Shown here: piece after piece, positions 13,150 to 20,360 of the stretch
Layout of the letters: every line of letters starts with the position of its first letter
How positions within the stretch are numbered: the stretch's first letter is position 1
The notes under the pieces: generated by a model
Database searches by the model: none
The model's input: the letters and a program-made list of their open reading frames with translations, nothing else
Told to the model about the DNA's origin: nothing
Source: Veillonellaceae bacterium SB90
GTDB lineage: Bacteria; Bacillota; Negativicutes; Selenomonadales; Selenomonadaceae
DNA length: 20,435 nt
Assembly (NCBI GenBank): GCA_902364065.1
Contig: CABJCJ010000030.1
Span: 1 to 20,435, forward strand
Direction of reading: 5' to 3'
Position numbers and translations under genes: made by a program

Positions 13150-14445
13150 ATGAAGATTCGACGGACCCTGTACGGCCTGCTGGCGGCGGCTGTATGCTGG
13201 GGCGTGCTCGCGCCTGCGCCAGTCCTGGCGGCGGGCAACATCTGGATGGATGAGCATGCCGAGGTGCAGGCCAAGGATTTCAAGCGCATCATCCTTTTCC
13301 CCATCCGTTATGGCGAGGAGCCCGATGGCCGCGTGGATGAGCTGCAGGCCGACAACGAAATGCTCGCGAAGCGCGTCCAGAAGCGCATCAAGAAGACGAC
13401 GTTCCTGCGCTTCGAGGACCCGGGCGATGCGAAGCAGGCGGACAAGTCCCAGGAAAAGCGTCAGATCATGCGGGACACTCCCGCCTATGAGAGCCTGCTC
13501 CAGCATTATGCGACGGAGCAGGAACGCGCAAAAGCAGTTTACGATATCACGGGGGCGGAAGGCTACCTGCTGCCGCATATCCGCAGGGCCGATGTGCGCA
13601 TCGATCATTCACCCGCCACGCCCGTTAGGGTCCGCATGGAACGGTATTACGATGAGATCAACGGGCCGTACGGCGACCGCCATCGCGCGGGCTACCGCAG
13701 CTGGCGGCAGAACCATGTGATACCGGCGCACGACAGCCATCTGCAGATGCTCGATATGGATTTCACGCTTTATGATGCCTATACAGGCAGGAAGGCCATG
13801 ACGCTCGTGGATTATTACCGCTGCTATGAGGTGACGCATGAGCATGCGTTCGATCAGGTGGCCAAGAACTTCACGGGCGATTGGAACCGGCTCAAGGACG
13901 ACCGGCCGCAGAAGGTGGAGAAGGATGCCCCGACGCTGGGGTTCGGCCCGCTGACGCTGCCGGACGAGGCCGCGCAGGATGAATTCTCGATGCGCACGAT
14001 TTACTATGCGTATAAGGATGAGGCCGGCGATACGCTCCGCAAGGTCCGTGTCGTCGATGAGCCGGAAGCGAAGGCCCGCTACTATGTGCGCGGGACCGTG
14101 ACGGACTATGCGCGCGGCGAGACGTGGGTGCCGCCCTCGGTGGAGACGTCTCTTGAACGCTACCGCACGGAGCATTTTACTTGGCGTGATGACAAGGGCA
14201 GGAAGCACGAGGGCGAGCGCATCTTCTATCGGACGAGCATCGCTGACAGCTTCGGCTATTACCGCTTCTGGTACCGCGTGCGGGCGAATCTGCAGCTCGT
14301 CGATGGCGTGACCGGGGAGGTGCTTCTCGAGAAATCGTACGATGAGGCCGATGCCGACCGCTATGCCAATGCCCTGCGCGCGATGTTCAAGGACTTCTAT
14401 CGCCGCGTGGATCGTGCAATCGACACGCGCGGTGTTGAAGAATAG
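13150..14445 (+). CDS. Exported protein with two putative tandem CsgG-like units
   Basis: This 431-residue protein has a signal peptide ending near LAA (26-28) and no lipobox. I do not recognise its family. It appears to carry two copies of the pattern seen in its neighbours. Copy one: strand RIILFPIRYG (46-55), AEGYLLPHIRRADV (136-149), FTLYDAYTGRKAM (205-217). Copy two: VRVVDEP (299-305), ARYYVRGTVTDY (309-320), NLQLVDGVTGEVLLE (380-394). Between them is a charged, aromatic-rich region. AGGGAG (13136-13141) is 8 nt from the ATG at 13150 but only 2 nt from that at 13144, so 13150 is chosen. It is the largest product of the operon, 54 bp after the preceding gene with no terminator. Confidence 0.62.
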   Translation: MKIRRTLYGLLAAAVCWGVLAPAPVLAAGNIWMDEHAEVQAKDFKRIILFPIRYGEEPDGRVDELQADNEMLAKRVQKRIKKTTFLRFEDPGDAKQADKSQEKRQIMRDTPAYESLLQHYATEQERAKAVYDITGAEGYLLPHIRRADVRIDHSPATPVRVRMERYYDEINGPYGDRHRAGYRSWRQNHVIPAHDSHLQMLDMDFTLYDAYTGRKAMTLVDYYRCYEVTHEHAFDQVAKNFTGDWNRLKDDRPQKVEKDAPTLGFGPLTLPDEAAQDEFSMRTIYYAYKDEAGDTLRKVRVVDEPEAKARYYVRGTVTDYARGETWVPPSVETSLERYRTEHFTWRDDKGRKHEGERIFYRTSIADSFGYYRFWYRVRANLQLVDGVTGEVLLEKSYDEADADRYANALRAMFKDFYRRVDRAIDTRGVEE

Positions 14446-14485
14446 ATAGTAAAGGCAAGAAACGATAGGAAATGGAGGAGATCCT

Positions 14486-15391
14486 ATGAAAGTACGTATC
14501 ACGAAAATGCTGTCCGTCCTCATGATGGCAGCATTGCTGGTGGCAGCTTCGGCGGCCAGCGTCTTTGCTTCGGAGGGCCCGGACTGGAGTTCCGGCACGA
14601 TCACGGTGGAAGGCACGGGCGTTGCGCCGACGAGCGCCATGAGCGGCATCCAGGCCCGCATGCTCGCACGCCGCGCGGCCGTGGTCGATGCCTATCGCCA
14701 GATGGCAGAGATTATCAAGGGCGTCAATGTCGATTCCGATACGACGGTTGAGAATATGATGGTGACGAGCGATGTGACGAAGACGCACGTATCGGCCCTT
14801 ATACGCGGCGCGAAGATCGTTTCCGAGAAGGCGCTCGACGACGGCGGCTATATGGTGACGATGGAGATCCCGATGTACGGCGCCTCCAATTCGCTGGCCA
14901 GTGCCGTGCTCACGCCGTCGACGGTGAAGGAAAGCTTCCCGGAGCCGCAGGCATCCGTTGCGCCGAGCCAGCCGGTCGGCCTCTCCGGTACGACGATGCT
15001 GCCGAGCACGACGGAAGGCAAGCTGGGTTCCTCAGCTGCCGCCGCACCTGCCGGCAAAGCCGTGGGCGGCTTCACGGGCCTTATCGTGGACTGCCGCGGC
15101 CTCGGCCTCAAGCCGGTCATGTCGCCGGTTATCCGCAATGACAACGGCCAGCCCATCTACGGCTACAAGAATCTCGATTCGCAGACGGTCATTGCCAACG
15201 GCATGGCAAGCTATGTATCGGATATCAGCCGCGCGACGCGTGCCGGCTCCAACCCGCTTGTCGTCAAAGCCGTGTCTGTGACGAACCACAGCGGCGATCC
15301 GGTGATATCCGTGCCCGATGCAAACCGCGTGCTCATCGAGAACGGCGCGACGGGTTTCCTCGATCGCACGAATGTTGTATTCCTGCGCTGA
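14486..15391 (+). CDS. Exported LPP20/FlgP-like protein
   Basis: This 301-residue protein has a signal peptide (hydrophobic 9-22, cleavage near VFA-SE at 26-30) and lacks a lipobox although many LPP20 relatives are lipoproteins. Residues 38-132 match the LPP20/FlgP pattern: TVEGTGVAP, then the helix [20 protein letters not shown] (59-78), [14 protein letters not shown] and the strand VTMEIPMYG (124-132). A Pro/Ser/Ala-rich linker (about 148-192) leads to a second domain with [17 protein letters not shown] (198-214) and [13 protein letters not shown] (280-292). FlgP and FlgT work with outer-membrane or H-ring parts of flagella in other bacteria, but no flagellar gene is seen here. GGAGG supports the ATG. 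It ends the operon, 36 bp before a strong terminator. Confidence 0.75.
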   Translation: MKVRITKMLSVLMMAALLVAASAASVFASEGPDWSSGTITVEGTGVAPTSAMSGIQARMLARRAAVVDAYRQMAEIIKGVNVDSDTTVENMMVTSDVTKTHVSALIRGAKIVSEKALDDGGYMVTMEIPMYGASNSLASAVLTPSTVKESFPEPQASVAPSQPVGLSGTTMLPSTTEGKLGSSAAAAPAGKAVGGFTGLIVDCRGLGLKPVMSPVIRNDNGQPIYGYKNLDSQTVIANGMASYVSDISRATRAGSNPLVVKAVSVTNHSGDPVISVPDANRVLIENGATGFLDRTNVVFLR

Positions 15392-15426
15392 GCAGACGGA
15401 TACCAGGAAAAGACGAAATGAAAAAC

Positions 15427-15459
15427 AAAACGAGGCAGGAAGCAGCTGCCTCGTTTTTT
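15427..15459 (+). terminator. Rho-independent terminator of the envelope operon
   Basis: A 12-bp stem (15427-15438 against 15446-15457) with a 7-nt loop and a GC-rich core is followed by an uninterrupted T-run at 15454-15459. The A-run on the left arm could let it act in both directions. Confidence 0.9.
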
Positions 15460-15480
15460 GTACGGTTTTTTCCATGCGTA

Positions 15481-15489
15481 TGGTATAAT
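15481..15489 (+). promoter_or_regulatory. Extended -10 promoter of metA
   Basis: TG-G-TATAAT (15481-15489) is a perfect extended -10 element. No good -35 hexamer lies 16-18 bp upstream, which is common for extended -10 promoters. The predicted start is near 15496, about 45 bp before the metA ATG, leaving no room for a large riboswitch. It lies just past the envelope-operon terminator. Confidence 0.7.
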
Positions 15490-15540
15490 GAAAAGGATTG
15501 TATACAAGTAAAGACGCAGGCATGTGAGGGGAGTGATGAC

Positions 15541-16476
15541 ATGCCTATTAAGATTCCGAACAATTTACCAGCAGCACATATCCTTGAGAGTGAGAATATT
15601 TTCGTCATGGATGCGGACCGCGCCTACAGTCAGGATATCCGTCCGCTGAAGATCCTCATCCTCAATCTCATGCCCATCAAGTACATCACGGAAACGCAGC
15701 TCCTGCGCCTGCTCGGCAACTCGGCCCTGCAGGTGGAAGTGGATTTCATCTACACGGAGTCGTACACGCCGAGCCACACGCCGCAGGACTATCTGACGGA
15801 GTTCTACGGGACCTTTGCCGAGGTGCGCCACAAGAAGTACGACGGTATGATCATCACGGGTGCGCCGGTTGAGAACATGCCGTTTGAAGAGGTGGCGTAC
15901 TGGGACGAGCTTACGGAGATCATGGAATGGAGCAAGACGCACGTCTACTCGACGTTCCACATCTGCTGGGGCGCACAGGCCGGCCTGTACTATCATTACG
16001 GCGTGCCGAAGTACCAGGTGCCCGAAAAGATCTTCGGCGTTTACAAGCATCATCTCTGCGTCGAACATGAGAAACTGTTCCGCGGGTTTGACGATGAATT
16101 CTACGTGCCGCATTCCCGCCATACAGAGGAACATAAGGAAGATATCCTCAAGGTGCCGGAGCTCACCATCCTGGCCGAGGCCGAGGGCGACGCCGGCGTC
16201 TACGCCATCGCGAATCTCAAGAAGCGCCAGTTCTTCATCACGGGTCATGCGGAGTACGACCCGATGACGCTCAAGCAGGAGTACGACCGCGATGAGAAGG
16301 CGGGCATGCATCCGAAAATCCCGCAGAACTACTATCCGAACGATGATCCCACGCAGAAACCTGTCGTGCGCTGGCGCAGCGTCGCGCATCTCCTGTTTGC
16401 CAACTGGCTCAACTACTACGTCTATCAGGAAACGCCGTACGTGCTCGACGAGCTGTACAAGGAGGAAGACGACTGA
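15541..16476 (+). CDS. metA: Homoserine O-acyltransferase MetA (predicted acetyl-CoA type)
   Basis: This 311-residue cytoplasmic enzyme catalyses the first committed step of methionine synthesis, acylation of L-homoserine. The catalytic residues of the family are in place: C142 ([10 protein letters not shown], 139-148), H236 and E238 (ITGHAEYDP, 233-241). Residue 111 in GAPVEN is Glu; in the studied MetA enzymes Glu111 goes with acetyl-CoA use and Gly111 with succinyl-CoA, so an acetyltransferase is predicted. GAGGGGAG about 9 nt upstream supports the ATG at 15541. An in-frame ATG at 15418 lies before the upstream terminator and the extended -10 promoter and is rejected. Length is normal for the family. 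It is apparently monocistronic. Confidence 0.95.
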   Translation: MPIKIPNNLPAAHILESENIFVMDADRAYSQDIRPLKILILNLMPIKYITETQLLRLLGNSALQVEVDFIYTESYTPSHTPQDYLTEFYGTFAEVRHKKYDGMIITGAPVENMPFEEVAYWDELTEIMEWSKTHVYSTFHICWGAQAGLYYHYGVPKYQVPEKIFGVYKHHLCVEHEKLFRGFDDEFYVPHSRHTEEHKEDILKVPELTILAEAEGDAGVYAIANLKKRQFFITGHAEYDPMTLKQEYDRDEKAGMHPKIPQNYYPNDDPTQKPVVRWRSVAHLLFANWLNYYVYQETPYVLDELYKEEDD

Positions 16477-16521
16477 TAAAGCATGCGCTGCCCGCTTCAC
16501 TGAACTTTCATGGAACGCTTC

Positions 16522-16527
16522 TATAAT
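16522..16527 (+). promoter_or_regulatory. Possible -10 element before the small secreted protein and hydE
   Basis: A perfect TATAAT lies 32 bp before the ATG at 16559 in the gap after metA. No convincing -35 box or TGn extension accompanies it, so the call rests on the -10 hexamer and its position. Confidence 0.4.
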
Positions 16528-16558
16528 AAGGCTCAGAACGAAAACAGGGGGTATGGAA

Positions 16559-17242
16559 ATGAAGAAATGGGGCATTGGCCTTCTGGCGGCTGCTGTTTTG
16601 TTTGCAGCGGCGCCGCAGTATCCGGCCCAGGCAGCAGCCATTCAGGTGCCGGAGTCGGTTTTCCACTGGGTACAGTCTACCTCACGTCAGAATTACTATT
16701 TCAATAAAGAGCAGATGTGCTACGGCGTTGATGTCAGCGGCAACATCGATCTCAATACCTTGATCGTCCCGACGCTGCGCACGTATGACGATGTGCAGAA
16801 GCAGGATGTCGTCGACAAGAGACGCTGGAAGATGATGGCGACCGATGGTTACGACAATCTGGTCGGCTGTGCGGAATATCTGTCCTTCAATCTGACGGAT
16901 AAGACCGTGACGGTCACGCAGCACGACGATCTCGACAATACCTGGACGGCCCTGTCGTCGAAGCACGACGGCACGCCGATGAAGGTCTGCGGCCGTTCCG
17001 ACAAGGATGTGGATGCGAAGTTCTACCGTGCCATCCTGCTTTACGCACAGGAGCATCAGGATGAGCTCATCGCGCGCACGAAGGGGAATCTCAGCAAGGC
17101 TGACCAGAAGCTGCTGAAGAACGGGACGGACCCGCTGAATCTTTTGATCAAGCAGGGCACGTCCGCGCCTTCTGTGCAGAAAAAGGCGGGTGCGCGCCAG
17201 ACGGCCGGCAGGACAGGAGTACAGAATGGCCGGTCAAAGTGA
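16559..17242 (+). CDS. Small secreted protein of unknown family
   Basis: This 227-residue protein has a clear signal peptide (hydrophobic 5-18, cleavage near AQA at 23-25) and no lipobox. I do not recognise its family. The mature part contains an Asn/Tyr-rich start, three cysteines (C54, C104, C144) and short strands such as TVTVTQHDD (116-124). The C-terminal 50 residues are Lys/Gln/Ala-rich and probably disordered. AGGGGG (16546-16551) is 7 nt from the ATG at 16559 and only 1 nt from the ATG at 16553, so the later start is chosen. The last 17 bp overlap hydE and contain its start codon, so the two are probably cotranscribed and coupled, though a functional link to hydrogenase maturation is not evident. 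Confidence 0.65.
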   Translation: MKKWGIGLLAAAVLFAAAPQYPAQAAAIQVPESVFHWVQSTSRQNYYFNKEQMCYGVDVSGNIDLNTLIVPTLRTYDDVQKQDVVDKRRWKMMATDGYDNLVGCAEYLSFNLTDKTVTVTQHDDLDNTWTALSSKHDGTPMKVCGRSDKDVDAKFYRAILLYAQEHQDELIARTKGNLSKADQKLLKNGTDPLNLLIKQGTSAPSVQKKAGARQTAGRTGVQNGRSK

Positions 17243-18275
17243 GGAGCTGATCATAAAGGCTAAAGAGACGCACGGCCTGACGCGGCAGGAAATCGTGACG
17301 CTGCTCGGCGATGCATCTGCGGAAGAACAGCTCGCACGGGCTGCCGATGCGGTGCGGCACGAGTTCGTCGGGGATGGTGTGCATCTGCGCGGCCTCATCG
17401 AGTTCTCGAATATCTGCCGGCAGGACTGCTGCTACTGCGGCCTGCGCCGCGAAAACGGGCGGATTGAGCGTTACCGCCTGACGGAGGATGAGATCGTGGA
17501 GCTCGCGCGCAAGGCCAAAGGCTACGGCTATCGTACCGTTGTCCTGCAGTCGGGCGAGGACATGCATTTCTCTGCGCCCGTCATGTGCCGCATCCTGCGC
17601 CGCATCAGGCAGCTTGACCTTGCCATCACGCTCTCCATCGGCGAGCGAAGCCGTGAGGAGTACAAGGCATTCCGGGAGGCCGGGGCTGACCGTTACCTGC
17701 TGCGCATCGAGACGACGGATGCCGCACTCTACCATCGCTATGATCCAGGCATGAGCCACGAGAACCGGCTGCGCTGCCTCTGGGATTTGCGCGAGCTCGG
17801 CTATGAGGTCGGCACGGGGACGCTCGTCGGGCTGCCGGGGCAGAGCCTCGCGTCGCTGGCCGACGATGTGCTCTTTTATCAGGAACTCGATGCCGATATG
17901 ATCGGCATTGGCCCGCTGATCCCGAACGGTGATACGCCGCTCGGCAAGGCTCAGCCCGGGGACTTCCACCTGACGCGCCGCATGGTATCCATCCTGCGGC
18001 TGCTGCTGCCGGAGGCCAATATCCCGGCCACGACGGCCATGGAGACGATGGTGCCGCGCGGCCGCGAGGTCATTCTTTCCTCGGGGGCCAACGTGGTGAT
18101 GCCGAATGTCACGGAGGGCGATTATCGCCGCAAGTACGCGCTGTATCCCGGCAAGATCTGCGTGGCGGATACGCCGGCAGACTGCCGCCAGTGCATGCAG
18201 GGGCGCATTGCGGCCATGGGGCGCTTTGTCGCCCGTGACAAGGGCTTTCGCCATCATCGGGAAGCGAAGATTTAG
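17226..18275 (+). CDS. hydE: [FeFe] hydrogenase H-cluster radical SAM maturase HydE
   Basis: This 349-residue radical SAM enzyme helps build the H-cluster of [FeFe] hydrogenase in the cytoplasm, together with HydF and HydG, which are not in the window. The SAM-binding [4Fe-4S] motif CX3CX2C is at C64, C68 and C71 (ICRQDCCYCG). A second cysteine set, C312, C320 and C323, has the CX7CX2C spacing of the auxiliary cluster site of Thermotoga HydE. Other family segments are VLQSGED, RIETTDAALY and GTLVGLPGQ. The ATG at 17226 has GGAG 6 nt upstream and lies inside the end of the preceding gene; an earlier in-frame start at 17190 has no comparable site. PylB and biotin synthase are relatives, but the cysteine pattern favours HydE. 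Confidence 0.92.
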   Translation: MAGQSEELIIKAKETHGLTRQEIVTLLGDASAEEQLARAADAVRHEFVGDGVHLRGLIEFSNICRQDCCYCGLRRENGRIERYRLTEDEIVELARKAKGYGYRTVVLQSGEDMHFSAPVMCRILRRIRQLDLAITLSIGERSREEYKAFREAGADRYLLRIETTDAALYHRYDPGMSHENRLRCLWDLRELGYEVGTGTLVGLPGQSLASLADDVLFYQELDADMIGIGPLIPNGDTPLGKAQPGDFHLTRRMVSILRLLLPEANIPATTAMETMVPRGREVILSSGANVVMPNVTEGDYRRKYALYPGKICVADTPADCRQCMQGRIAAMGRFVARDKGFRHHREAKI

Positions 18276-18334
18276 ACGATGGAATGGGGCGTATGCAGCC
18301 TGCATGTGTGCATCATCAGAAGGGAGACGCTGCG

Positions 18335-19246
18335 ATGAAACAGTATGCAGTATTGGATATCGGTGGCACGGCCATCAAATACGGCCGTGCAACGGAAGAC
18401 GGGCGTTTCCTGGAGAAGGGCGGGCGCCCGACGCTTGCGCAGGAAGAAGGCCGGGACGGCATCGTGCGCAAGGTCATTGCCATTGTGCACGAGCTTGGCC
18501 AAAGGGGCGAGCTCGCGGGCGTGGCCATCGATACGGCCGGCATCGTAAAACCGGGCTTTGCGGGTGAGATCGTCTTTGCCGGCGAGGCGAGCTTTCCGGG
18601 CTACAGCGGCACGAAACTCGCCTCACTCGTCACGGAGGCGACGGGACTGCCCTGCTGTCTCGAGAACGATGTCAACGCGGCAGCCCTCGGTGAATACTGG
18701 CAGGGAGCGGCCAAAGGCGCTTCTTCCGTCTTTATGGCGACGGTCGGCACGGGACTCGGCGGCTGCTTCCTGCTCGATGGCAACGTCTGGCATGGCGCCG
18801 GTCACAGTGCCGGCGAGCTCGGCTTCCTGCGCCTTCATGGCGAGAAGCGCATCCTCGAGGACCTCGCGTCCACGCGGGCGCTTATCCGCGAGGCATCCTT
18901 CACGCATCACATGAGCCCGGCAGAGCTTACGGGAGAGCAGATCTTCCTTTGGGCGCAGCAGGGCGACGAGGATGCCATGCTTGCCATCCGCGACATGGGC
19001 GCGGCCATCGCCGAGGGACTGTCGGCCGTCTGCTGTCTGCTGAACCCCGAGGTCATCGTGCTCGGCGGCGGTGTCATGGCTCAGCGCGAGATGCTGCAGC
19101 CAATAATCGAACAGCAGCTCGATACACTCGTCATGCCGGCCATGCGCGCGGGCACGCGCCTGGAATTTGCCAGACTCGGCAACGATGCCGGCATGCTCGG
19201 CGCTCTTTACGCCTTTCTGCAGGCCGATGCAAAGCAGGCACAATGA
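18335..19246 (+). CDS. ROK family sugar kinase lacking the zinc motif
   Basis: This 303-residue protein is a ROK-family ATP-dependent sugar kinase. It has the phosphate-binding LDIGGTAIKYG (7-17), the sugar/catalytic segment ENDVNAAALG (110-119) with catalytic D112, VGTGLGG (137-143) and GHSAGELG (156-163). Two ROK hallmarks are absent: the His of the EIGH motif is Phe (ELGF, 161-164), and the CxCGxxGCxE zinc cluster is replaced by LHGEKRILEDLAS (167-179). Both losses are consistent with a protein without structural zinc. Glucose, ManNAc or another hexose could be the substrate. AAGGGAG (18320-18326) supports the ATG at 18335 over an upstream in-frame start at 18284. It lies 59 bp after hydE with no visible promoter or terminator between. 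Confidence 0.85.
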   Translation: MKQYAVLDIGGTAIKYGRATEDGRFLEKGGRPTLAQEEGRDGIVRKVIAIVHELGQRGELAGVAIDTAGIVKPGFAGEIVFAGEASFPGYSGTKLASLVTEATGLPCCLENDVNAAALGEYWQGAAKGASSVFMATVGTGLGGCFLLDGNVWHGAGHSAGELGFLRLHGEKRILEDLASTRALIREASFTHHMSPAELTGEQIFLWAQQGDEDAMLAIRDMGAAIAEGLSAVCCLLNPEVIVLGGGVMAQREMLQPIIEQQLDTLVMPAMRAGTRLEFARLGNDAGMLGALYAFLQADAKQAQ

Positions 19247-19262
19247 TTCATCGGTTTCATCG

Positions 19263-19332
19263 AAAAAAAGAGGGACAATCCCTTCTGCACGTCGCGTATC
19301 GCGTGTGCGAGGGGGATTGTCCCTTTTGTTTT
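19263..19332. terminator. Long bidirectional terminator hairpin between convergent genes
   Basis: The arms 19263-19282 and 19313-19332 form a 20-bp stem with one mismatch and one G-U pair, bounded by A-rich and T-rich ends so it can work for both strands. The 30-nt interior can fold into a further imperfect stem capped by CGCG-TAT-CGCG (93-103 of the 192xx block). It lies between the ROK kinase (plus) and the TSUP permease (minus). Its size and doubly nested symmetry exceed a normal terminator and resemble a dispersed palindromic repeat. Confidence 0.85.
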
Positions 19333-19360
19333 GGCGTGAGCTGGCTATATGCCGGGCGGA

Positions 19361-20119
19361 TCAGTGGAAGAAGATCATGACGAGGCCGCCGATGGCCGGC
19401 ATACCGACGATGAAGACGCGCAGCAGGCGCAGCGGTGCGAGATGCGTCCATTTGGCGCCGAACCAGGCACCGACCATGAGGCCGATGAGCGTCTGGATGA
19501 AGATGGCGAAATCGAGGCGTCCGTTGAAGAGATAGCTGAGGCCGCCGGCCGCCGAGATCGGCAGGATGACCATCATGCAGGTGCCGATGGTCTGCAGCAG
19601 AGGCACGCCGAAGACGACCATGAGTGCGAGCTGGATGTAGGCAGCGGCGCCGATGCCGAAGGCGCCGGAAAGGAAGCCCATGAAGACGCCGATGGCAAGG
19701 CCGTAGATCCAGAGCCTGCGCCCCGTGAGCGGCTCCTGGCGGATGTGGATGTGGCGGCCGAGCCATTCGGCCTGGTACATCTTGATGTAGAGTGTCACAG
19801 CGCTTGAGAAGAGCATGAAGCCGGTGATGAAGCTCAGGATACCTGAGGGCACGAGATTCGAGAAATTCGCGCCGCAGTAGGCGCCCGTGATGCCACCGAG
19901 CCCCATGATGGCGCCGGTCTTCACGAGGACCTCGTGCTGGCGGAAATGACTGATGGTGCCCGAGAGCATCGTGAAGACCATGGAGGCCAGGGCCACGGCG
20001 AGCGCCGTGTGGATGGGGACATGGAAGCCCACGGTCAGGAGGGCAATCGTGACGCCGGCGCCGCCGGCTCCGACAAAGCCGATGAGGGCGCCCAGGATGA
20101 GCATGGAGATGAGGAGCAT
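19361..20119 (-). CDS. TSUP (TauE/SafE) family permease
   Basis: This 252-residue integral membrane protein has about eight hydrophobic segments and the TauE/SafE layout of two related halves. The N-terminal half carries IGFVGAGGAGVTIALL near residues 11-26 and the second half FMGFLSGAFGIGAA. The family exports or imports sulfite, sulfoacetate and other organosulfur or carboxylate anions; the substrate here is unknown. The start at 20119 has AAGGAAG about 7 nt upstream. The frame extends to 20203, but that part covers the tRNA terminator and is not coding. It lies downstream of the tRNA-Glu cluster on the same strand, with no clear promoter in the roughly 45-bp gap after that terminator, so partial read-through is possible. 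Confidence 0.88.
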   Translation of the reverse strand: MLLISMLILGALIGFVGAGGAGVTIALLTVGFHVPIHTALAVALASMVFTMLSGTISHFRQHEVLVKTGAIMGLGGITGAYCGANFSNLVPSGILSFITGFMLFSSAVTLYIKMYQAEWLGRHIHIRQEPLTGRRLWIYGLAIGVFMGFLSGAFGIGAAAYIQLALMVVFGVPLLQTIGTCMMVILPISAAGGLSYLFNGRLDFAIFIQTLIGLMVGAWFGAKWTHLAPLRLLRVFIVGMPAIGGLVMIFFH

Positions 20120-20164
20120 GATAATCTTCCTTTCCGATGGCAGATGGGGTGAGGGGAAAATAAC

Positions 20165-20196
20165 AAAAAAGCCAGGAGCGAAATCGCATCCTGGCT
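20165..20196 (-). terminator. Rho-independent terminator after the tRNA-Glu cluster
   Basis: On the minus strand an 8-bp stem (20189-20196 against 20170-20177) continues into an inner GCGA/TCGC stem with a one-base bulge and ends in six T residues (A-run 20165-20170 on the plus strand). It begins 12 bp past the CCA end of the last tRNA. Confidence 0.88.
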
Positions 20197-20207
20197 GTAT
20201 CATGCAA

Positions 20208-20282
20208 TGGTGACACCTATGGGATTCGAACCCATGAACCCGGCGTGAGAGGCCGGTGTCTTAACCGCTTGACGAAGGTGCC
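20208..20282 (-). tRNA. tRNA-Glu (anticodon CUC), copy nearest the terminator
   Basis: The minus strand folds as a 75-nt tRNA with an encoded CCA end. The acceptor stem is GGCACCT/AGGTGTC with a G2-U71 wobble, the anticodon stem CCGGC/GCCGG encloses the loop CTCTCAC, and the T-arm contains GTTCGAATC. The loop places CTC at positions 34-36, reading GAG (Glu). The D-arm and loop resemble bacterial tRNA-Glu. It is the last of three tandem copies in the direction of transcription. Confidence 0.95.
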
Positions 20283-20284
20283 GA

Positions 20285-20359
20285 TGGTGACGCCTATGGG
20301 ATTCGAACCCATGAACCCGGCGTGAGAGGCCGGTGTCTTAACCGCTTGACGAAGGCGCC
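20285..20359 (-). tRNA. tRNA-Glu (anticodon CUC), middle copy
   Basis: Same 75-nt structure and CUC anticodon as its neighbours, with encoded CCA. It differs at one acceptor base pair only: A4-U69 is replaced by G4-C69, a compensatory double change. It is separated from the copy at 20208-20282 by two bases and from the copy at 20361-20435 by one base, so all must be cut from one precursor. Confidence 0.95.
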
Positions 20360-20360
20360 G

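Noticed and set aside
9809..15391. A curli (csg) biogenesis operon
   Set aside because: No amyloid-repeat subunit (CsgA/CsgB) or CsgE/CsgF-like protein is present, and the CsgG-like proteins lack lipoboxes.
15418..15540. N-terminal extension of MetA from an ATG at 15418
   Set aside because: It crosses the envelope-operon terminator and the extended -10 promoter; MetA homology begins at 15541.
17148..18305. A 385-codon minus-strand open frame opposite hydE
   Set aside because: HydE on the plus strand has all expected cysteine motifs; the antisense frame shows none.
20120..20203. N-terminal extension of the TSUP permease to 20203
   Set aside because: It would translate the tRNA terminator hairpin; the start at 20119 has a good ribosome site and gives a normal first helix.
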